Shown here: piece after piece, positions 1-8,603 of the stretch
Numbering within the stretch: position 1 is the first letter of the stretch
How the letters are laid out: every line of letters begins with the position of its first letter
NCBI RefSeq assembly: GCF_030249855.1
Contig: NZ_JANURN010000001.1
Coordinates: 310,001-374,000 of the forward strand
Length of the DNA: 64,000 nt
Direction of reading: 5' to 3'
From: Helicobacter_B zhangjianzhongii
GTDB taxonomy: Bacteria > Campylobacterota > Campylobacteria > Campylobacterales > Helicobacteraceae
The notes under the pieces: model-generated
What the model was told of the DNA's origin: nothing
The model's input: only the letters and a program-made list of their open reading frames with translations
Database searches by the model: none
Translations under genes and position numbers: made by a program

Positions 1-691
1 CAGAAGTCAAAAGTCCAAAGCTAGCCCCCACAACTAGACTACGCCTTGCTAAAAGGATATGCCTACCTTGTAGCAAATACCACGCGCTAATCCCCATCAC
101 AAAAAGAGCAGAAATCACATAGCCAGAGGCGATTGTATGGAGAAACTTTGAGACTGCCACAGGGGAGAGCGCGATTTCTAGGAAGCTTGTCATTTCATTT
201 CTAGCCGTAGCGGGATTGAACATCGTGCCTATGGGATACTGCATCCAGCCATTAGCTACGAGAATCCAAAAGGCTGAAAGATTGCTGCCAATTGCCACAA
301 GCCAAGTAGAGAGCAGGTGGAAGCGCGGTGAGACCCTATCCCAGCCAAAGAACATCACCGCAAAAAATGTCGCCTCTAAGAAAAACGCCACAATACCTTC
401 AACCGCTAGCGGTGCGCCAAAAATATCGCCTACAAACCAGCTATAATTCGCCCAATTTGTCCCAAACTCAAACTCCATAATAATGCCTGTCGCCACGCCG
501 ATAGCAAAATTTATCGCAAAAAGTGTGAGCCAAAACTTCGTGATAGCTTTCCACCGCTCATCTTTGGTCTTTAGATAGATACTCTCCATAATCGCTACGA
601 TAAATGATAGCCCCAAGGTCAAAGGCACAAACAAAAAGTGATAAATCGCCGTTAGCCCAAACTGCGCTCTGCTCCAATCAATATGATCCAT
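1..691 (-). CDS. cydA: Cytochrome bd ubiquinol oxidase subunit I (3' part cut by window edge)
   Basis: Terminal oxidase subunit that oxidises quinol and reduces oxygen in the inner membrane. About 230 N-terminal residues are visible, starting MDHIDWSRAQFG. His18 in YHFLFVP is the expected haem b595 ligand, the acidic transmembrane stretch around residues 95-108 (AVEG, FFLEAT) is present, and the GWMQYPIG block follows near residue 150. The ATG lies at 689-691. The C-terminal half is beyond the window edge, so integrity cannot be judged. It lies 56 bp downstream of a DUF4492 gene on the same strand, the usual arrangement in Helicobacter and Campylobacter. cydB would be expected further left, outside the window. 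Confidence 0.95.
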   Translation of the reverse strand, partial: MDHIDWSRAQFGLTAIYHFLFVPLTLGLSFIVAIMESIYLKTKDERWKAITKFWLTLFAINFAIGVATGIIMEFEFGTNWANYSWFVGDIFGAPLAVEGIVAFFLEATFFAVMFFGWDRVSPRFHLLSTWLVAIGSNLSAFWILVANGWMQYPIGTMFNPATARNEMTSFLEIALSPVAVSKFLHTIASGYVISALFVMGISAWYLLQGRHILLARRSLVVGASFGLLTS

Positions 692-747
692 TACTGCTCC
701 TTTGCTCTAAAGTGGGGTTGAAGTATCTTTGTGGGTAAAAGTGGATT

Positions 748-945
748 CTAGGGGGCAAGATTATCTAGGACAAAATCTCTCCTCTCATCTGCCCCACCTA
801 GATCGCGGATAGAATCGCCATAGATGAAAAACTTCAGCACGATAAAAATCACAAGAAGCTTTATGATGATGATTTTCCACAATGTCCTGCCAAGCGTCAT
901 ATTTGCAAAGCCTTGTGCATAAAAACGCATAATGTTTTTCAGCAT
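748..945 (-). CDS. DUF4492 family small membrane protein upstream of cydA
   Basis: A 65-residue protein beginning MLKNIMRFYAQGF, with one strong hydrophobic segment at about residues 18-36 (LWKIIIIKLLVIFIVLKFF). The family is known only from genomic context: it sits directly before cytochrome bd oxidase genes in Campylobacterota, and a role in assembly or stability of the oxidase is inference. The ATG at 943-945 has an AAGGA site six bases upstream. A longer reading to 1026 is possible but lacks a ribosome site and adds non-conserved sequence. The TAG stop is supplied by a copy of the dispersed word GTGGATTCTAG (741-751), read on the opposite strand. Confidence 0.8.
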   Translation of the reverse strand: MLKNIMRFYAQGFANMTLGRTLWKIIIIKLLVIFIVLKFFIYGDSIRDLGGADERRDFVLDNLAP

Positions 946-1074
946 TGATGTCCTTAGTAGCAAGTGGATTCTAGGCGTGGAAGTGTGGATTGTAGGAGAA
1001 TGCAGCTTATGCAAAGTTGAAAACACGCCTAAAGCCTAGAATCTACATAAAATCACTAAAAAAAGTAAAATATC

Positions 1075-2043
1075 TTATAACCTTGCAGTATTTGTGGCAA
1101 GGGCTTGTTTGGTTATGGACTCTATGATTGTGATGGCTTGCTGCTGCGCTGCTAGATCAAAGCCCCTGCCTTGCAAGATTTCCTTATAGCTTGCGGTGTG
1201 GAGATCCTCAAAGCCACTAGAAAAATCCACACTCAAAGCAGCGCGATCGCACGGAGGGGGGCTTGTCTCCTCTAAAATCCGCAGAGCGCGGCTTGTCTTT
1301 GTCCCTAGCTTACCAGAATCCATATCATCTCTGTCGATAGAGAGCAGCCATTTCACTTGCGCGTGGGCAAAGCTTGCCACACCACTTGCGCGTTTATCAT
1401 CATAGTAAGTAAGAGTATTGCCCATAAAATCCCCAAACACAAACGCCAGCATATCAAACAAATGCACGCCGATATTGCACACAATCCCGCCGCTTTTTTG
1501 CATATCACCCTTCCACGATGTGTGATACCACTTCCCCCTAGCACTAATGTAGCGCAAAGACAGAGCATAGCAGTGCGTAGGATTTAGGGCTAGCTCATCG
1601 TGGATTTGCTGCTTTAGGGCTAGGATTTGTGGGTGCAATCGTAGCTGCAAGATCCCATAAACACGCGCGAAATGAGCCTGTGTGCTTAAAGTGGATTCTA
1701 GGCTTTGCAATGTGGCTAGCTCGCTTGTGCGCAAGACTAGAGGCTTCTCACATATCGCATTTGCCCCAAGCTCTAAGGCTAGGGCAATATGGGAGAAATG
1801 CAAGAAATTAGGCGTGCAAATGCTAAGAAAATCTAAGTGATTTGCCTGTGCATAGCGGATAAAATCTGCTTGCTTGGTGAAAAACTCTGCATTAGGGAAG
1901 TAGCGATCTAGCACGCCTACGCAGTCGTGCAAATCAAGCGCACACACAAGCTTACCACCATTGTCATAAATCGCGCGTAAATGTCTAGGGGCGACATAGC
2001 CGCCCACACCGATAATGCCAAAACGCTTGCTTATCTCTGTCAT
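1075..2043 (-). CDS. Gfo/Idh/MocA oxidoreductase, WbpB/WlbA-like nucleotide-sugar 3-dehydrogenase
   Basis: 322 residues. The N-terminal Rossmann fold has GVGGYVAPRHLRAI at 12-25, which resembles WlbA/WbpB enzymes that oxidise UDP-GlcNAc(3)NAcA-type precursors at C3. The CEKPLVL block at 98-104 holds the conserved EKP lysine, and GGIVCNIGVHLFD at 185-197 is the second catalytic block. The expected product is a 3-keto sugar nucleotide for surface polysaccharide synthesis; the exact substrate is inferred. Its partner aminotransferase and acetyltransferase are not in this window. The start overlaps the stop of the upstream PAS gene (TAATG), implying translational coupling. Residues 115-120 (LESTLS) come from a copy of the dispersed 11-bp word. 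Confidence 0.8.
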   Translation of the reverse strand: MTEISKRFGIIGVGGYVAPRHLRAIYDNGGKLVCALDLHDCVGVLDRYFPNAEFFTKQADFIRYAQANHLDFLSICTPNFLHFSHIALALELGANAICEKPLVLRTSELATLQSLESTLSTQAHFARVYGILQLRLHPQILALKQQIHDELALNPTHCYALSLRYISARGKWYHTSWKGDMQKSGGIVCNIGVHLFDMLAFVFGDFMGNTLTYYDDKRASGVASFAHAQVKWLLSIDRDDMDSGKLGTKTSRALRILEETSPPPCDRAALSVDFSSGFEDLHTASYKEILQGRGFDLAAQQQAITIIESITKQALATNTARL

Positions 2044-2567
2044 TATTTGGATTCTTGAAGCTCGCAGATGATGTGGTTGTAGGATTTGTTTTGGGATTTT
2101 ACAAACTCTTGCAGGGCTTTTAGGCTTTGGTCATAGCCGTTAGATTCTAGGGATCGCAGGTCTTTATAGAGGGCTTCTATCGTTGGGATCACGGCGAGAT
2201 TTGGCGCACGCCGCACAGAGTAGTAGCCTATGATCTTGCCATTATCATCAAATGATGGCGTGATGTTGGTAAAAACCCAATAATGCTCTTTGTATTTAGT
2301 GAGATTTTTCACAAATGCAAAAATCTCGCGCCCATCTTGTATGTAGTCCCATAGTAGCTTGAAAACACAAGCAGGCATATCTTGATGGCGGATAATGTTA
2401 TGCGGCTTACCGATAAGCTCATTTTCAGCATATCCGCTATAAGTCAAAAAGTCGTGATTGCAGTAGGTGATGATGCCTTTTAGGTCTGTTTTGGAAGTGA
2501 TTAGCGTATCTGGCTCTACTAGTAGCCCGAAGTGTTCATCTCTTTTGACATTATGTTGTCTAGGCAT
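2043..2567 (-). CDS. PAS domain protein, Aer/CetB-like redox sensor
   Basis: 174 residues with one PAS domain at about 15-125. The run NIIRHQDMPACVFKLLWDYI followed by VKNLTKYKEHYWVFTNITP matches the FAD-binding PAS of Aer and of the Campylobacter energy-taxis protein CetB, which is also a short soluble PAS protein. The remainder is a short helical tail. CetB normally acts with the membrane receptor CetA, but no CetA-like gene is adjacent; here the partner is a sugar dehydrogenase overlapping by one base. I chose the ATG at 2565-2567, which has AAGGGG nine bases upstream, over a GTG three codons earlier. FAD binding and a taxis role are inferred from family resemblance. Confidence 0.75.
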   Translation of the reverse strand: MPRQHNVKRDEHFGLLVEPDTLITSKTDLKGIITYCNHDFLTYSGYAENELIGKPHNIIRHQDMPACVFKLLWDYIQDGREIFAFVKNLTKYKEHYWVFTNITPSFDDNGKIIGYYSVRRAPNLAVIPTIEALYKDLRSLESNGYDQSLKALQEFVKSQNKSYNHIICELQESK

Positions 2568-2630
2568 AAGTAGCACCCCTTACAAATGAAAATTCTAATC
2601 ATTTTACCCAAGTTTTGCATAAAGGGTTGA

Positions 2631-3611
2631 TTAAAGATAGCGTAATGCCTTTTTGGTGAGATTGGCGATAGGGGGGAGGGCGTTTAGGGGGTAGTAGGTG
2701 GCATTTGCTAGCTTGGGGGCTTGATAGACATAGGCGGTGATGGTGTATTTGGTATAGGCGTGGGTGAAAGAGCCTAGTAGATGGTGCGTAGGTAGGGGGC
2801 TTTGGTGGCTTTCTTGCTTGGCGAGTAGGGGGAGATTGTAGAGGTCTTTGTAGAGCTTATCTTGTGATTTGCACAAAGCGATAGAATCTCGCTTTTGACT
2901 TAGGGCTAGGTGGAGGGTTAGGGGGATTCTAGGCTTTGGCTTAGGTGGGAGCGGTGGCTTAAAGGCACTAGCGCAGTGGCTTGCTATGGGGCATTTGACG
3001 CATTGTGGAGATCTTGTGCAAAGCATAGCACCTAGATCAATTAAGGCTTGATGATAGTCAAAAACTTTGTCCGCTTGCGGGAGCAAAGACTCTGCTAGGG
3101 CTAGTAGCTGGCTTTGTGTCAAGGGCTTGCCTACAAGCCGCTGCAAAACACGCGCGATATTACTATCAGCAAAGGACGCCTTTTGCCCAAAGCCAAAGCA
3201 CAAAATCGCCCCAGCTGTATAAGCCCCAATCCCGGGCAACGCCTGCAAAGCACGCAAGCTATCAGGTAGCATAGAGTTATACTGCTTTACACAAAGCTTG
3301 GCACAGGCGTGGAGATTCCTAGCGCGTGAGTAGTAGCCAAGCCCCTGCCACAAATGCAGCACTTCTTGCTGGCTAGAATCTGCTAGCGCGGATAGAGTGG
3401 GGAAGCGAGCAAGAAAGGGGAAAAAGTAGGATTCTAGCACGCGAGAAACTTGCGTTTGCTGGAGCATTATCTCGCTAATGTAGATGTGATATGCATAGCT
3501 CCCATCGCGCGGCAAATTGCGCCAAGGGAGATTAGCTCGCCCATAGGCGTGATACCACGATAATAATGCACTATGCAGAGAATCTAGCTCTAGGATTTTG
3601 GCTATTTGCAC
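2631..3611 (-). CDS. mutY: A/G-specific adenine DNA glycosylase
   Basis: MutY removes adenine mispaired with 8-oxoguanine in base-excision repair. The HhH-GPD fold is clear: SEIMLQQTQV with the catalytic Glu near residue 47, the hairpin LPGIGAYTAGAI at about 125-136, and the catalytic Asp in ADSNIARVLQR near 149. Cysteines in C-X5-C-X2-C-X5-C spacing at about 198-213 ligate the 4Fe-4S cluster. A NUDIX-like C-terminal part follows but is short. No ATG is available: a GTG at 3609-3611 has AAGGGA eight bases upstream, while another GTG at 3627-3629 would overlap the upstream gene more. It overlaps the membrane-protein gene upstream by 10 bp. Confidence 0.93.
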   Translation of the reverse strand: MQIAKILELDSLHSALLSWYHAYGRANLPWRNLPRDGSYAYHIYISEIMLQQTQVSRVLESYFFPFLARFPTLSALADSSQQEVLHLWQGLGYYSRARNLHACAKLCVKQYNSMLPDSLRALQALPGIGAYTAGAILCFGFGQKASFADSNIARVLQRLVGKPLTQSQLLALAESLLPQADKVFDYHQALIDLGAMLCTRSPQCVKCPIASHCASAFKPPLPPKPKPRIPLTLHLALSQKRDSIALCKSQDKLYKDLYNLPLLAKQESHQSPLPTHHLLGSFTHAYTKYTITAYVYQAPKLANATYYPLNALPPIANLTKKALRYL

Positions 3612-4309
3612 CCACAAAGTCCCTTGCACTCGCTAGGTCGCGGCTCACTGCTATAATGGCAGATCTTCCAATACGCCATAATGTAAAGCAGCGATGAGAC
3701 AAATAAAGAGACAAGCATAATAAGAGCTATGGCGCAATACACAAGCACAAGTGGATTTTGCTGCCAAAAATGCTTAAGATTATCGGCGTTGTTTAGGGCT
3801 GCTATTGATGATTGCAGCTCAAGCCCAGCCCCTATGCTAAAGGCTATGATCAAGCAAATACCCACAAAAAGCGCGACAAATACCAAGCGCACTCTAAAGC
3901 CTAGCACAAAATACCTTACCTCCGTCCTAGCATATAGCTCTAGGGCGATCTTACGCTCTAGGAGCAAAAACACCACGCTAAAAATCGCGCAACTAAGACA
4001 GATAATAATCAAGCCAAACATATCATCATTAAAGATTTCTGTGAGCACACTAAGCAAGATGATAAACACAAGCAAGGCAAAAAACCGCGCACAATTAAGC
4101 ATAAAAAGCGATGAGCGTGTAGCTTTGGAAAACAGATATGCCCCGCTCATATAGCAAAGCAGCGCACACACATAGCCACCAAGTGAGACAAATAGGAGCA
4201 TATCAAGATCGGATACAGCGATGAAAGCAAGCAGTGCGCAAATAGGCATACCCAGCACGCCCCAGCGCATCAAAATCCTTGCATTTTCAAAAGTGGATTC
4301 TAGCTTCAT
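3602..4309 (-). CDS. Hypothetical multi-spanning membrane protein
   Basis: 235 residues with about six hydrophobic helices (roughly residues 15-33, 37-60, 72-92, 97-116, 133-160 and 190-215), and charged or polar loops between them. I recognise no family motif. It begins MKLESTFENAR, where LESTF is encoded by the dispersed 11-bp word (4293-4303), so the first residues may not be structural. The gene overlaps mutY downstream by 10 bp and lies eight bases downstream of folE, so it is probably cotranscribed with htpX-folE-mutY. The tail EPRPSECKGLCGCK is cysteine-rich. Function unknown. Confidence 0.7.
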   Translation of the reverse strand: MKLESTFENARILMRWGVLGMPICALLAFIAVSDLDMLLFVSLGGYVCALLCYMSGAYLFSKATRSSLFMLNCARFFALLVFIILLSVLTEIFNDDMFGLIIICLSCAIFSVVFLLLERKIALELYARTEVRYFVLGFRVRLVFVALFVGICLIIAFSIGAGLELQSSIAALNNADNLKHFWQQNPLVLVYCAIALIMLVSLFVSSLLYIMAYWKICHYSSEPRPSECKGLCGCK

Positions 4310-4317
4310 AGTAGTCC

Positions 4318-4872
4318 TTAGGATAAAAGCTCTAAAAATTCCGCGCGTGTTTTGGGATCGCTTCTAAACAATCCGCGCAAGGCACTTGTTTTGATAAGTG
4401 GATTCTGGTTGCTAGCGCGCATACTCATACACAAATGCCGCGCCTCACATACGACCATAACACCCTTTGGCTTAAGGAGGCAGGAGAGCTCATCAGCGAT
4501 TTGATTGGTGAGATTCTCTTGGATTTGCAATCGCTTGGCAAAGGCTTCTACTAAGCGCACGATCCCGCTAAATCCAGCGAGTGTATCTCTAGGCACATAG
4601 CCGATATGGATAGCCCCAAAAAATGGCAAGAGATGATGCTCACACATTGAGTAAAATTCTATATCTTTGACTAGCACCATTTGATCCATACTATCATTGC
4701 TAAAAAGTGCTCCTAAAGCGTCTTTGGGGCTTGTGGTATAGCCGCTGTATAAAGTGGATTCTAGCTCTTGGAGGCGTTTGGGGGTGTTGGATAAGCCTGC
4801 GCGATTGGGGTCCTCGCCTATACGCGCACAAAATGCGCGGAATGCCTGCTCTACTTGTGTTGTATCGCTCAT
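4318..4872 (-). CDS. folE: GTP cyclohydrolase I
   Basis: Converts GTP to 7,8-dihydroneopterin triphosphate, the first step of folate synthesis. 184 residues. The zinc ligands fit the family spacing exactly: Cys77 and His80 in SMCEHHLLPF and Cys148 in EARHLCM. The substrate-binding region GYVPRDTLAGFSGIVRLVEAFAKRLQ at 91-116 is intact (quoted here in overlapping short blocks: GYVPRDTLAG, FSGIVRLVEAF). The start ATG overlaps the htpX stop by one base (TAATG). Two peptides, ELESTL at 36-41 and NQNPLI near 155, correspond to readings of the dispersed 11-bp word in two different frames. Confidence 0.96.
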   Translation of the reverse strand: MSDTTQVEQAFRAFCARIGEDPNRAGLSNTPKRLQELESTLYSGYTTSPKDALGALFSNDSMDQMVLVKDIEFYSMCEHHLLPFFGAIHIGYVPRDTLAGFSGIVRLVEAFAKRLQIQENLTNQIADELSCLLKPKGVMVVCEARHLCMSMRASNQNPLIKTSALRGLFRSDPKTRAEFLELLS

Positions 4873-5798
4873 TATCGTCCTTGCAAAGATTGTATGCGGT
4901 TTTCTATGCTTGGGTGGGTGCTAAAGGCTTCGCTAATGCTAAAGATATAGGCGGCTTGGCGCGTTGGGTTGGTGTCAAGCTGGGAAAAGTCATTGCGCTT
5001 GTAGCTTGCCTCTATCTTTTGCAATGCGTTTATGAGAGGGGTGGGATTATGCATAAGATAGGCACTGCCTGCATCTGCCATATACTCTCTACTGCGGCTT
5101 AGAAACATCTGCAGCCAAAGGGTTAGGATTGGCAGGATAAATTGCAGCACAAGCAAGATGGTGCGAGCTTTATTCGCACCATCACTGCGATTGCCCCCTA
5201 GGAAAAGATACACCGCGCTATTGCACAGCAGCAGCAAAATATTGCTCAAAATCCCCACGCACATTGTCAGCCGCACATCGCCGTGCCGTATATGACTTAG
5301 CTCGTGGGCTAGCACAGCCTTTAGCTCTTGGTCATCTAGGCTAAGGGCTAGGGCTTTGGTAATGGCTATAAGAGAGTTTGACCCGCTCCAGCCACTTGCA
5401 AAGGCATTCATATAGGGTGCTTGGATAAGGTAAAGTCTAGGGGAAGTCGCGCTAGAAGAGCGGCGTAGCACATCATCAAGCGCGTTGCGCACGCGCGCTT
5501 GGAGTGGCTCTAGCCGCACACCTTGGGGCAGCTCCTCATACTCATCACCAGAGAGCATAATGGCATCAAAGCGCGAGAGACTATACCAAATGATACATAC
5601 TGCCACAAGGCTTGTAAGAGCGGTGATAAGGGGGAATTCTCTTAGGCTTAGGAGCAAGTAGAATCCATACTCAAGGCTTGGGGCGTTGATACGCACAATA
5701 TCGACCAAAAGCCCTATAAGCAAAAAGATAAGCACATAGATCGCTAGCACGGCATAGGTCTTTAGCGCGTTTTTTTGCAAGATTGCTTGAAAATCCAT
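4872..5798 (-). CDS. htpX: M48 family zinc metalloprotease HtpX
   Basis: Inner-membrane protease for quality control of membrane proteins. 308 residues with two N-terminal membrane helices (about 13-33 and 57-74), then the zinc motif HELSHIRHGD at 165-174 (His165, Glu166, His169), two further helices at about 178-198 and 212-230, and the downstream zinc-ligand helix in SREYMADAGSAYL near 236-248. Its length is close to E. coli HtpX. AGGAG stands six bases before the ATG. It is translationally coupled to folE downstream, the two stops and starts overlapping. Confidence 0.93.
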   Translation of the reverse strand: MDFQAILQKNALKTYAVLAIYVLIFLLIGLLVDIVRINAPSLEYGFYLLLSLREFPLITALTSLVAVCIIWYSLSRFDAIMLSGDEYEELPQGVRLEPLQARVRNALDDVLRRSSSATSPRLYLIQAPYMNAFASGWSGSNSLIAITKALALSLDDQELKAVLAHELSHIRHGDVRLTMCVGILSNILLLLCNSAVYLFLGGNRSDGANKARTILLVLQFILPILTLWLQMFLSRSREYMADAGSAYLMHNPTPLINALQKIEASYKRNDFSQLDTNPTRQAAYIFSISEAFSTHPSIENRIQSLQGR

Positions 5799-5839
5799 CG
5801 CTTTCTCCTTGATTTTTGCGTATTGTAGCGTGTTTTGGT

Positions 5840-7141
5840 TTATTGTTTGGGGGGATTTGGGGCTAGGGATCGCTTTAGCACCTGCTCTAAAAAGCTTGTG
5901 GCATACGCTCCACTTGGCAGGCTGAAGTGTAGCTCGGCTTGGGCGACTTCTGGCTTGTAGTCAAACTCTACATCGCTTGCCCACACCCACGCATATCGCC
6001 TAGAGCTAGGAGCGGGGATTGGAGCTAGGAAGCTCTGCTCTAGCTGCCCTGCAAGTGTGCTTGGGGCTTTTAGATTCTGCCCACTTAGCGCGCCTGTGGG
6101 GGAGAAGCCCTGCTGGCTAAATCGCTCGCACTCTGCTTGTGTAGCAGAATCTAGGGTAAAAAGCTTGCCATAAGGATAGTGGCAGCATAGATCGCCATCT
6201 AAAAGCGTGAAAGCTTGGGGCTGGGCGCATAAGGATTCTAGGGCGACTTTGGGGAGAGATTGTAAAAACCGCGCACAAAGGGTGGCGATACACGCATTTT
6301 GCGCACTTTGAAGGGGGGTTTCAAGTGGTGGGGCAAAAGTGGATTCTAGGGGGTTTGGGGCGGTGGCATAGCGGCGTGCGATTTCTTGTAGATCTTTTAC
6401 ATTAAACTCTCTCGCCCACGCGCTTAGCTGGATTCTAGCTTGTAGCCAGCCATTAAACAAAAAGCTTTGATAGCTTGAGATGAAAAACTCCTGCATAGTG
6501 CGGCTATATCGCTTGGTGTGAAAAAGTGGATTCTGGGGGTTAGCAAGGCTTGGGTGTAGCTGTGCTAGTAGGGACAGATAGGGGTTTATCTGGGCGTTTT
6601 TGCGCTGGCTAAGGGATAGCCCTAGGAGATAATTATCGCCATTTATGCCAAATCGCTGGAAGCCAAAGAAGTTTGGGAAGCCATTTTGGGCGATGTGTGC
6701 AAGAGTGGATTCTAGCTTTTTGGCATTGGTGGGATTAAGCTTTTTTAGCCGCACGAAAAAGCGATTCCCCTTTAAATGTCCTAGGCGGAGCTTGTTGCTA
6801 TGCAGTGTGCTATCAAGCAGCTTTATGTCGTGCTGCTTTGCTAAGGCGTCAAAGATAGCACAGAAATTTTGCGTGCTTTTTGCTGGGAGTGAGAGATATT
6901 GCGTAGTGGTGGCGTGCTTGTCCTTTAAGCCAGCATAGCCTATGGATTTTGTGGGGAGGTTAAAGGCTTGGGCGATGATGCTAAGTAGCTCAAAGGTGCT
7001 TAGATTTTTTTTCCTTACCCTTAGGATTCTATGCTCGCCACTGCCGCTAAAGGCATAGAGTGGGATCTCTTGCACGACAAAATCCCTGCTACTATGGGCG
7101 AAATAGCAAGAAATAGGCGCGTGTGAGTAGGCGAAATACAT
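5840..7141 (-). CDS. truD: tRNA pseudouridine(13) synthase
   Basis: Converts U13 of tRNA-Glu to pseudouridine. The family signature GYAGLKDKHATTTQ at about residues 68-81 contains the catalytic Asp (about 74), and FPNFFGFQRFG near 157-167 is the second conserved block. The ATG at 7139-7141 overlaps the alr stop (TGATG), so a GTG one codon earlier is not needed. The protein of about 433 residues is longer than E. coli TruD because of the TRUD-domain insertion. It carries several word-derived peptides (KLESTLAH, NPLESTFAPP, NPLFHTK), the densest such cluster in any gene of the window. Confidence 0.93.
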   Translation of the reverse strand: MYFAYSHAPISCYFAHSSRDFVVQEIPLYAFSGSGEHRILRVRKKNLSTFELLSIIAQAFNLPTKSIGYAGLKDKHATTTQYLSLPAKSTQNFCAIFDALAKQHDIKLLDSTLHSNKLRLGHLKGNRFFVRLKKLNPTNAKKLESTLAHIAQNGFPNFFGFQRFGINGDNYLLGLSLSQRKNAQINPYLSLLAQLHPSLANPQNPLFHTKRYSRTMQEFFISSYQSFLFNGWLQARIQLSAWAREFNVKDLQEIARRYATAPNPLESTFAPPLETPLQSAQNACIATLCARFLQSLPKVALESLCAQPQAFTLLDGDLCCHYPYGKLFTLDSATQAECERFSQQGFSPTGALSGQNLKAPSTLAGQLEQSFLAPIPAPSSRRYAWVWASDVEFDYKPEVAQAELHFSLPSGAYATSFLEQVLKRSLAPNPPKQ

Positions 7142-8211
7142 CACACCACCACGCGCTTTAGCGCAGGGGATAGGTGCGTTAGGATCATATAGGGGATCGT
7201 GTGAAACGCCCTAGCCCACGCACTCACATCATCAAATACGCAAATTTCTTCCCTCTGGCTTTGGCAAGAAAAGCAGTCCATAGACATTACAGGCAGGATT
7301 TGCTCCCCGCTAGCACAGCATAGACTCTGCTCTGCTCCAACGCGGAATAATCCATCGCCATAGCCCACATCATAGGTGCTAAAGACCCCATCTTTTTCCA
7401 CGACACTAACTCCACCATAGCCGATCCTATCGCCCTTTTTGAGATGTAAGCTAGAGATTTTTTGTGCATAGAGGCTAGCGATGGGCTTTAGCGCGATATG
7501 TAGCGGCAGCTCGCTTGTGTGATACCCATACGCGCCGATACCGATACGCACGACATCGCCTAGATCATCGCTCCTAGCATTATGCAAGCCAAGGCGCAGA
7601 GCTCCGCTGGTGCTAAGAGAGTGGAATCTAGGCATAGGGTAGTTGCGCGCTTCACACCATTTGCGCACCTTTTCTCTCACATCGCTAAATGCTTGTATCG
7701 CGGTAAAAAAGCTTTCATTATCATTGTCCCCATAGCCATTATGCCCAAGCACCCCAGCAAGCCTGATATGCCGCGAGTTTTCAAGCAGTGATAATGCGCG
7801 ATCTAGCTCATTGATAGCAATGCCATTTCTGTGCATACCGATATTGACCTTTAGCTCGATATGGCGCATTTGGTGGGCGTTTTTGTGTGCGGTGGCGCAG
7901 GATTGTAGGGCTTGAAGCGATGGGATAGAAGCCCAGATATTGCTAGGGGCATTTGGCGGGATCTCGCCATAGAGCGCGGTGATCGTGTCAAAAAGCTGGG
8001 CTATGCTGATAGCCTCTTCATAGTTTTTGACAAACACAGATTCTATGCCAAAGGACTTGGCTAGGGGCGCGATTTGCTGCAGCCCGTGTCCATAGGCGTT
8101 ATCCTTTAGCACGAGAGCGAGTTTGGGGGGGTGTGGAGTGTGAGAGAGTGTATTTTGGATAGCGGTGAGATTGTGGAAAAATGCTTGAGAATCAAGGCGG
8201 ATATATGCCAT
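7141..8211 (-). CDS. alr: Alanine racemase
   Basis: PLP enzyme interconverting L- and D-alanine for peptidoglycan. The PLP lysine is Lys36 in LALVLKDNAYGHGL. Later blocks include HNGYGDND, RIGIGAYGYH and the tyrosine-containing GDRIGYGGVSVV, which should carry the catalytic Tyr from the partner subunit. I chose the ATG at 8209-8211 (MAYIRLDSQAF), with AAAGGC six bases upstream, over a start 12 codons earlier. A run of seven G on the + strand near 8125-8131 is too short to call a phase switch. The gene is coupled to truD downstream. Confidence 0.94.
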   Translation of the reverse strand: MAYIRLDSQAFFHNLTAIQNTLSHTPHPPKLALVLKDNAYGHGLQQIAPLAKSFGIESVFVKNYEEAISIAQLFDTITALYGEIPPNAPSNIWASIPSLQALQSCATAHKNAHQMRHIELKVNIGMHRNGIAINELDRALSLLENSRHIRLAGVLGHNGYGDNDNESFFTAIQAFSDVREKVRKWCEARNYPMPRFHSLSTSGALRLGLHNARSDDLGDVVRIGIGAYGYHTSELPLHIALKPIASLYAQKISSLHLKKGDRIGYGGVSVVEKDGVFSTYDVGYGDGLFRVGAEQSLCCASGEQILPVMSMDCFSCQSQREEICVFDDVSAWARAFHTIPYMILTHLSPALKRVVV

Positions 8212-8257
8212 AGATAGCCTTTGGGTAGGAAGTGGGGTATTATACACAAACGCAGCT

Positions 8258-8599
8258 TTATGGTTGTGGTGTATCTATGACTTTGTGTGGGGCTTTGGGG
8301 AGATTAGAAATATATTTTGCTAAGGCTTGTATCTCTGCATCGCTTAAATTCTGTGCTTGTATATACATAATGCTTTTAGCTCCGCCATTATCGGTTAGCC
8401 CAGCGCGATAGCCTTTAAGGTCTGCGATGATTTTTGCTTGGCTTAAGCCGGCTATGCTAGTGCCACCTTTTGCCCCGGGGGCGATTGCTTGCCCATTTGC
8501 GCCGTGGCAAGCGATACACTTCGCAAAGATTTTAGGAGCAGGATCGGCTAGGGCTAGAGTGCAAGCAAGCCCCAAGCCACACAACAAGCGATAGAGCAT
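8258..8599 (-). CDS. Periplasmic class I cytochrome c (c553 type)
   Basis: 113 residues with a signal peptide at 1-19 (LLCGLGLACTLALADP) and one haem site CIACH at 28-32. The axial Met is likely in SIMYIQAQNLSD about 50 residues later, and DAEIQALAKYISNLPK is the usual C-terminal helix of small c553 proteins. It would shuttle electrons from the bc1 complex to the cbb3 oxidase in the periplasm. It follows the META lipoprotein gene by only four bases and has no strong ribosome site of its own, suggesting readthrough translation. Confidence 0.9.
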   Translation of the reverse strand: MLYRLLCGLGLACTLALADPAPKIFAKCIACHGANGQAIAPGAKGGTSIAGLSQAKIIADLKGYRAGLTDNGGAKSIMYIQAQNLSDAEIQALAKYISNLPKAPHKVIDTPQP

Positions 8600-8603
8600 T
8601 GAT

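Noticed and set aside
8125..8131. Seven-G run in alr as a phase-variation switch
   Set aside because: Too short to be highly slippery, and the frame is intact in an essential cell-wall gene.
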